A stretch of 64,000 nt of DNA from Tritrichomonas musculus (Eukaryota > Parabasalia > Tritrichomonadida > Tritrichomonadidae), in the NCBI GenBank assembly GCA_039105265.1, contig JAPFFF010000001.1, positions 7,254,001 to 7,318,000 of the forward strand, read 5' to 3'. The notes beneath the pieces were generated by a model, which saw only the letters and a program-made list of their open reading frames with translations, was not told where the DNA came from and ran no database searches. The position numbers were made by a program, and so were the translations under genes. Shown piece by piece: positions 60,458 to 64,000 of the stretch (position 1 is its first letter; each line of letters starts with the position of its first letter).

Positions 60458-63400
60458 ATGCTTTATCTCTGTCAACGATTCTTATTTTATCAAAGTTCTC
60501 TGAATTCATTCCGTCATATCCATAAGATCCGTTGAGAGCTATTTTGAAGAACTTCTCGCAACCTTTTATCTTTCCTGACAATATATCTTGACGTTTCTTC
60601 ATGAATTCACTCACAAATGGTTTGAAACCGTCATGAGCCTCATACAATGAAAGCGATTTGATATCAACAACTTCAAGACCGTGGTCGACCAGAAACCACA
60701 AATAATAATTCGAGAATGTCATCCATCTATCACAAGTATCGAGCAACATCGTCAAATGAGGTTCGCTTTTATCAATTGAACTCAATTTGTTGTCTTTCAT
60801 GTAGTTGTACATATAACTGCCAATTGTTTGTTCATCATTATTGATTTCAAGTTTACGAAACACAGGCGGAAGATTGATGAAATAGTTGATTTTATTTTTT
60901 GGACATCTCAATTTGACTTCAGCTTTGAAGAGCAGTTTTGGATTTGGTTTCCATCGATATGAGCTCTTGATGAACTTCATACAAGTCTCAAACACATCGT
61001 TGTTCTTCAATCCGTTGTCGTCATAAACATCAAAACGTTTGATGAATGAGCCAGGCATATACATGATTCCACCGTGATACTTGTTGAATTCGTGATTCAT
61101 TGAACTGAATGAAGAAGGATAAAGAGAGTTGAAATCGATGCCAACCACATGTGAAACAGTGTTTGATGTGTCTTCGCTGATGACTCTGTTCTTGATGACA
61201 TCATATTTGAATCTATTTATTTTTGTTTCGCCTCTGATGTTCATTCGATGAAGCACGTTTGATATTCCTCCCGTGATGTTGTCTCTGAGTGAATGATATT
61301 CTTGTTCATCAGTGATGAGAGTCGGTAAATGTTTCATTGAACAGAATTTCTTCAATTGTATTCGTAAACGAGTGATATCAGGGTCCTTCCTGTTTCTCAA
61401 TACATTACATGTTTGGCAAGCGAATTTGCAATTATTGAGTTCATGACCTTTATTGTTATCTATTCGGTCAAGTGTTGGTTTAACATCATGAGTGAAGTGT
61501 TCGCCACACAGATAACAACAACCTTCATCTTTATATCGTTTCATGAAATCATCAAAGTCATCTGAGCAAACACATTTGCTGATGTCTCTCATTTTGCTTC
61601 TCAAATGAGTCAATTGTGATTCAAGCGCTTGTTTATCTTCATCAGATTGATTTTGTTTTGCGATTTCTTTCTCAATTGATTTGATTTTGATGTTAAGTTT
61701 GTTATTGTATTTCTCATCTTGTTTACAATAATTCTCACATTTATTTAACCACCATTTGATTGATGGTTCAAATGTTGTTTGTTGATTGACAATATCATAT
61801 TCAGCATCAACATTGAAATCCTTATACGCAAGAGCATATTTGATACAAACAGCGTTCTTCGATAACGAAAGATTGCTAATCAAATCAACTTTATATTCAG
61901 CATTCATTTGAATAAGGTTGTCAATAGGTTTCATCATCATCTCAACATCATTGTTGTTGTATGAAATCAAGTAATCCCAACGTGATTTGAATTGTTTTGC
62001 ATCATTCACATACTCTTCATATTGCTCTTTCGTTAATGGATTTCTTTGATTGAGATAACTGTAAAAGTCATTGTATTCAAATGGTTCACTCTTTGATAAC
62101 ACTTCATTATAGTTTTCATTGTTGATTGCTTCGTAAGGGAAGACACCTTTGACTGAATTCTCTAATCCTCCGTAATCAATACCAAATTGTTTCAATGAAC
62201 CGCCTGCAACGAATGCCTGTGCATCAATGAATCGTAATTTGATATCATACTTTGATGAAACGAGAATGAATTGTTTTAGTGATGATATTGAACCAATCAA
62301 ACCCTCAACACGCCAATGTCTGTGATTGAAGTACTCTTTGAACAGATTTGAGTCAAAACGAGATGAATTAAAACCAAGTATTGTTATCGTCTTCAATCTG
62401 TTATCAATCTTGTTCAATTCCTTTTCATTCTTGTCTTTGATGAATGATTGTAAATGATGAAGCTTATCTTGATACACATCACAACCAACTTCAAACAACC
62501 ATTCAATCCATTCCGCAATGAAGTTTGGTAATCTGATATCAAAGTTCTTTGTCAGCAATCCTTTATCAAGCTTCACACATGATGAAACGCTCAAAGGAAT
62601 CAATCGGCTGTTTATCATTGTTGATTTGCTTGTTTGTTCATCAACCTTTTGTTCCATTGTTTCAAAATCATAAGTGATATAATGAATTTGAGGTTTCCAT
62701 TCGAGTTTGTGCGCTAAACAATATTCGTAAACAGGATTGTTCAAGATGTGCGGGCAGTACGGCAATGCATCTCGTGATGGAATGAAATCCTTTTTGAATC
62801 TACCTGTGCAGGTATCAATATGTTTCTTCATTCGTTCTGGGTGATTCTTTGAGACAACATGTGAATGACATTTGGGGCATATGAGTAGCTTCGTTAACGT
62901 TTCAACACCGTTTGGTTTGATGAACATGATATGAATGATTTGACCTTTAGTGTACAACACAGCTGAATGAAACTCATTTGAATCATTGTTCTTCCATTGT
63001 TCAGTGAGGTTGTATTGATGACGGTCTTCAATGTAATCATAAATGTGAATGTTCAAATGATATTGTTTCGCTTCTTCCTTCATCTCATACAGATTCAACC
63101 CTTCAAAGTTGTTTATGATTTCATTTGCTTTCATCTTTTGTTGCTTCGTCATGTGGTTGTTATATTCAATACCATGTTTCTTCAACAATAGCTTTTTCGC
63201 GGCTTGCGTTCTGTTATTTGTGTTTGATTTGTTTTCAATCAATGATTTATCTAAACAAATAGCAAGGAAACGGTACCAATAAAGTTTATCATCAACATTA
63301 TCAGCAATGATTGATTTTGATTTGATTAATGTCTCGGGAAGCTTAACACGTCCAGTGATTCTAATCATTCGTGATACTGTGAATGATATGGTTGAGATGA

Positions 63401-64000
63401 TTGTCAATTTAGTGTTTGAAGTTGATGTTTGATATTCATGAAGCTTTGATTCAATATACAGCTTCACTTTATCAATATCTTCTGGCAAACGAACAATGAT
63501 GGGTGTCTCTCCTTTGTAATTCCACCATTTAATCTCACGAGCCTCATATTCATAATCATCATCTTTTGGTGTTTCAAAGACACCTGTCATTTGAGTATTG
63601 ATTTTGAAAGGTTTTATTTCAGTTTTGAATATCTTCTCAAGACCTTTATAAACATCATCTAATGACTTGAGCTTATTGAAATAATATGTGATGATTGGTT
63701 TCTTGTTGTCTTTATCTGTTCGTTCTTTAATCGATTCATCATCATATTTGTCAAAGTAAATGAGTTTGTTGATTGCCTTATCAAAGTCATGTGGTTCATT
63801 GACACACAGATATTCATCATGTTGTGAATGAAAACCTTTAAAACCAAATTTATCTAAATACTCAATCAATTCATGATTTTCAATATTGAATCTCTCATCA
63901 ACATATCGTTTTGGTTGTTTGTTTGTCTTTGGTGGTAATGGCTTGAGCAATAGATTTTGTGATTTAATTAATTGAAGTGCTTTGTTGAGTGCATCATGAG
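60452..64000 (-). pseudogene. polB: Element D polB, larger part (N-terminal and central), split by element C
   Basis: This minus-strand frame is open from the window edge to the element C junction and is collinear with the polB of C. Visible in order are an OTU-like region with an N-D-x-V-D-D-K-L-Y-W-Y-R type motif, a C2H2-like zinc finger, exonuclease motifs YDFET, FNSSRFD and YNNND, an HNH motif with LDRIDNNKGH between CxxC pairs, and polymerase motifs DFNSLYP and NGSYGYDG. A lysine/glutamate-rich, probably coiled insert precedes the HNH motif at about 61590-61730 and is absent from the other three copies. The N-terminus lies beyond base 64000. The gene is interrupted by element C and, further on, by element A. 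It is the oldest layer in the window. Confidence 0.92.

Noticed and set aside
1-64000. tRNA, rRNA or host genes
   Set aside because: None recognised by eye; every sizeable open frame is assignable to one of the four elements.

Overview
The window is a stack of at least four Maverick/Polinton elements (large virus-like DNA transposons with protein-primed DNA polymerase, integrase and capsid genes). No host gene, rRNA or tRNA gene was recognised. The AT-rich DNA, intronless close-packed genes, standard-code reading frames and Maverick-in-Maverick nesting point to a parabasalid protist, most likely Trichomonas vaginalis. That is inference from element type and composition, not from a host marker.

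Layout. Element A runs from before base 1 to 36909 (left end outside the window). Element B (5280-24910) sits inside A, between A's fibre-like gene and the conserved '835-aa' gene. Element C is complete at 37122-60451, has 1.3-kb terminal inverted repeats (TIRs) that each carry two genes, and is bounded by a perfect 6-bp target duplication. Element D is the oldest layer. Only parts of its polB gene are visible (36910-37121 and 60452-64000, minus strand), because both A and C inserted into it. All three readable element ends begin AGTAGTG.

Gene content. A, B and C share one gene set: polB (OTU-like domain, zinc finger, DEDD exonuclease, embedded HNH motif, polymerase palm); a small polB neighbour; a repeat-built fibre-like protein with a conserved C-terminal domain; a 680-835-aa conserved protein; a variable basic or disordered protein; a 110-130-aa conserved protein; an rve-type integrase; a roughly 620-aa putative double-jelly-roll major capsid protein (MCP); an 83-aa amphipathic protein; three small conserved proteins, two with coiled coils; a 190-206-aa protein; a 43-49-aa single-pass membrane protein; a packaging-type ATPase; and a 150-160-aa conserved protein. 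Replication (polB), insertion (integrase) and particle formation (MCP, ATPase, 83-aa protein, fibre) are thus all represented.

The elements differ by block moves. The MCP-to-coiled-coil block of five genes is inverted in B relative to A and C, and the ATPase block sits at the opposite end, in the opposite orientation, in C. Each also has its own extras: a KilA-N gene in A; an HNH endonuclease, a 354-aa gene bounded by inverted repeats, and duplicated TIR genes in C. B and C look whole. A carries the nested insertion and about one further broken gene. D is split by insertions. By end similarity C is the youngest, B older, and D must predate A and C.
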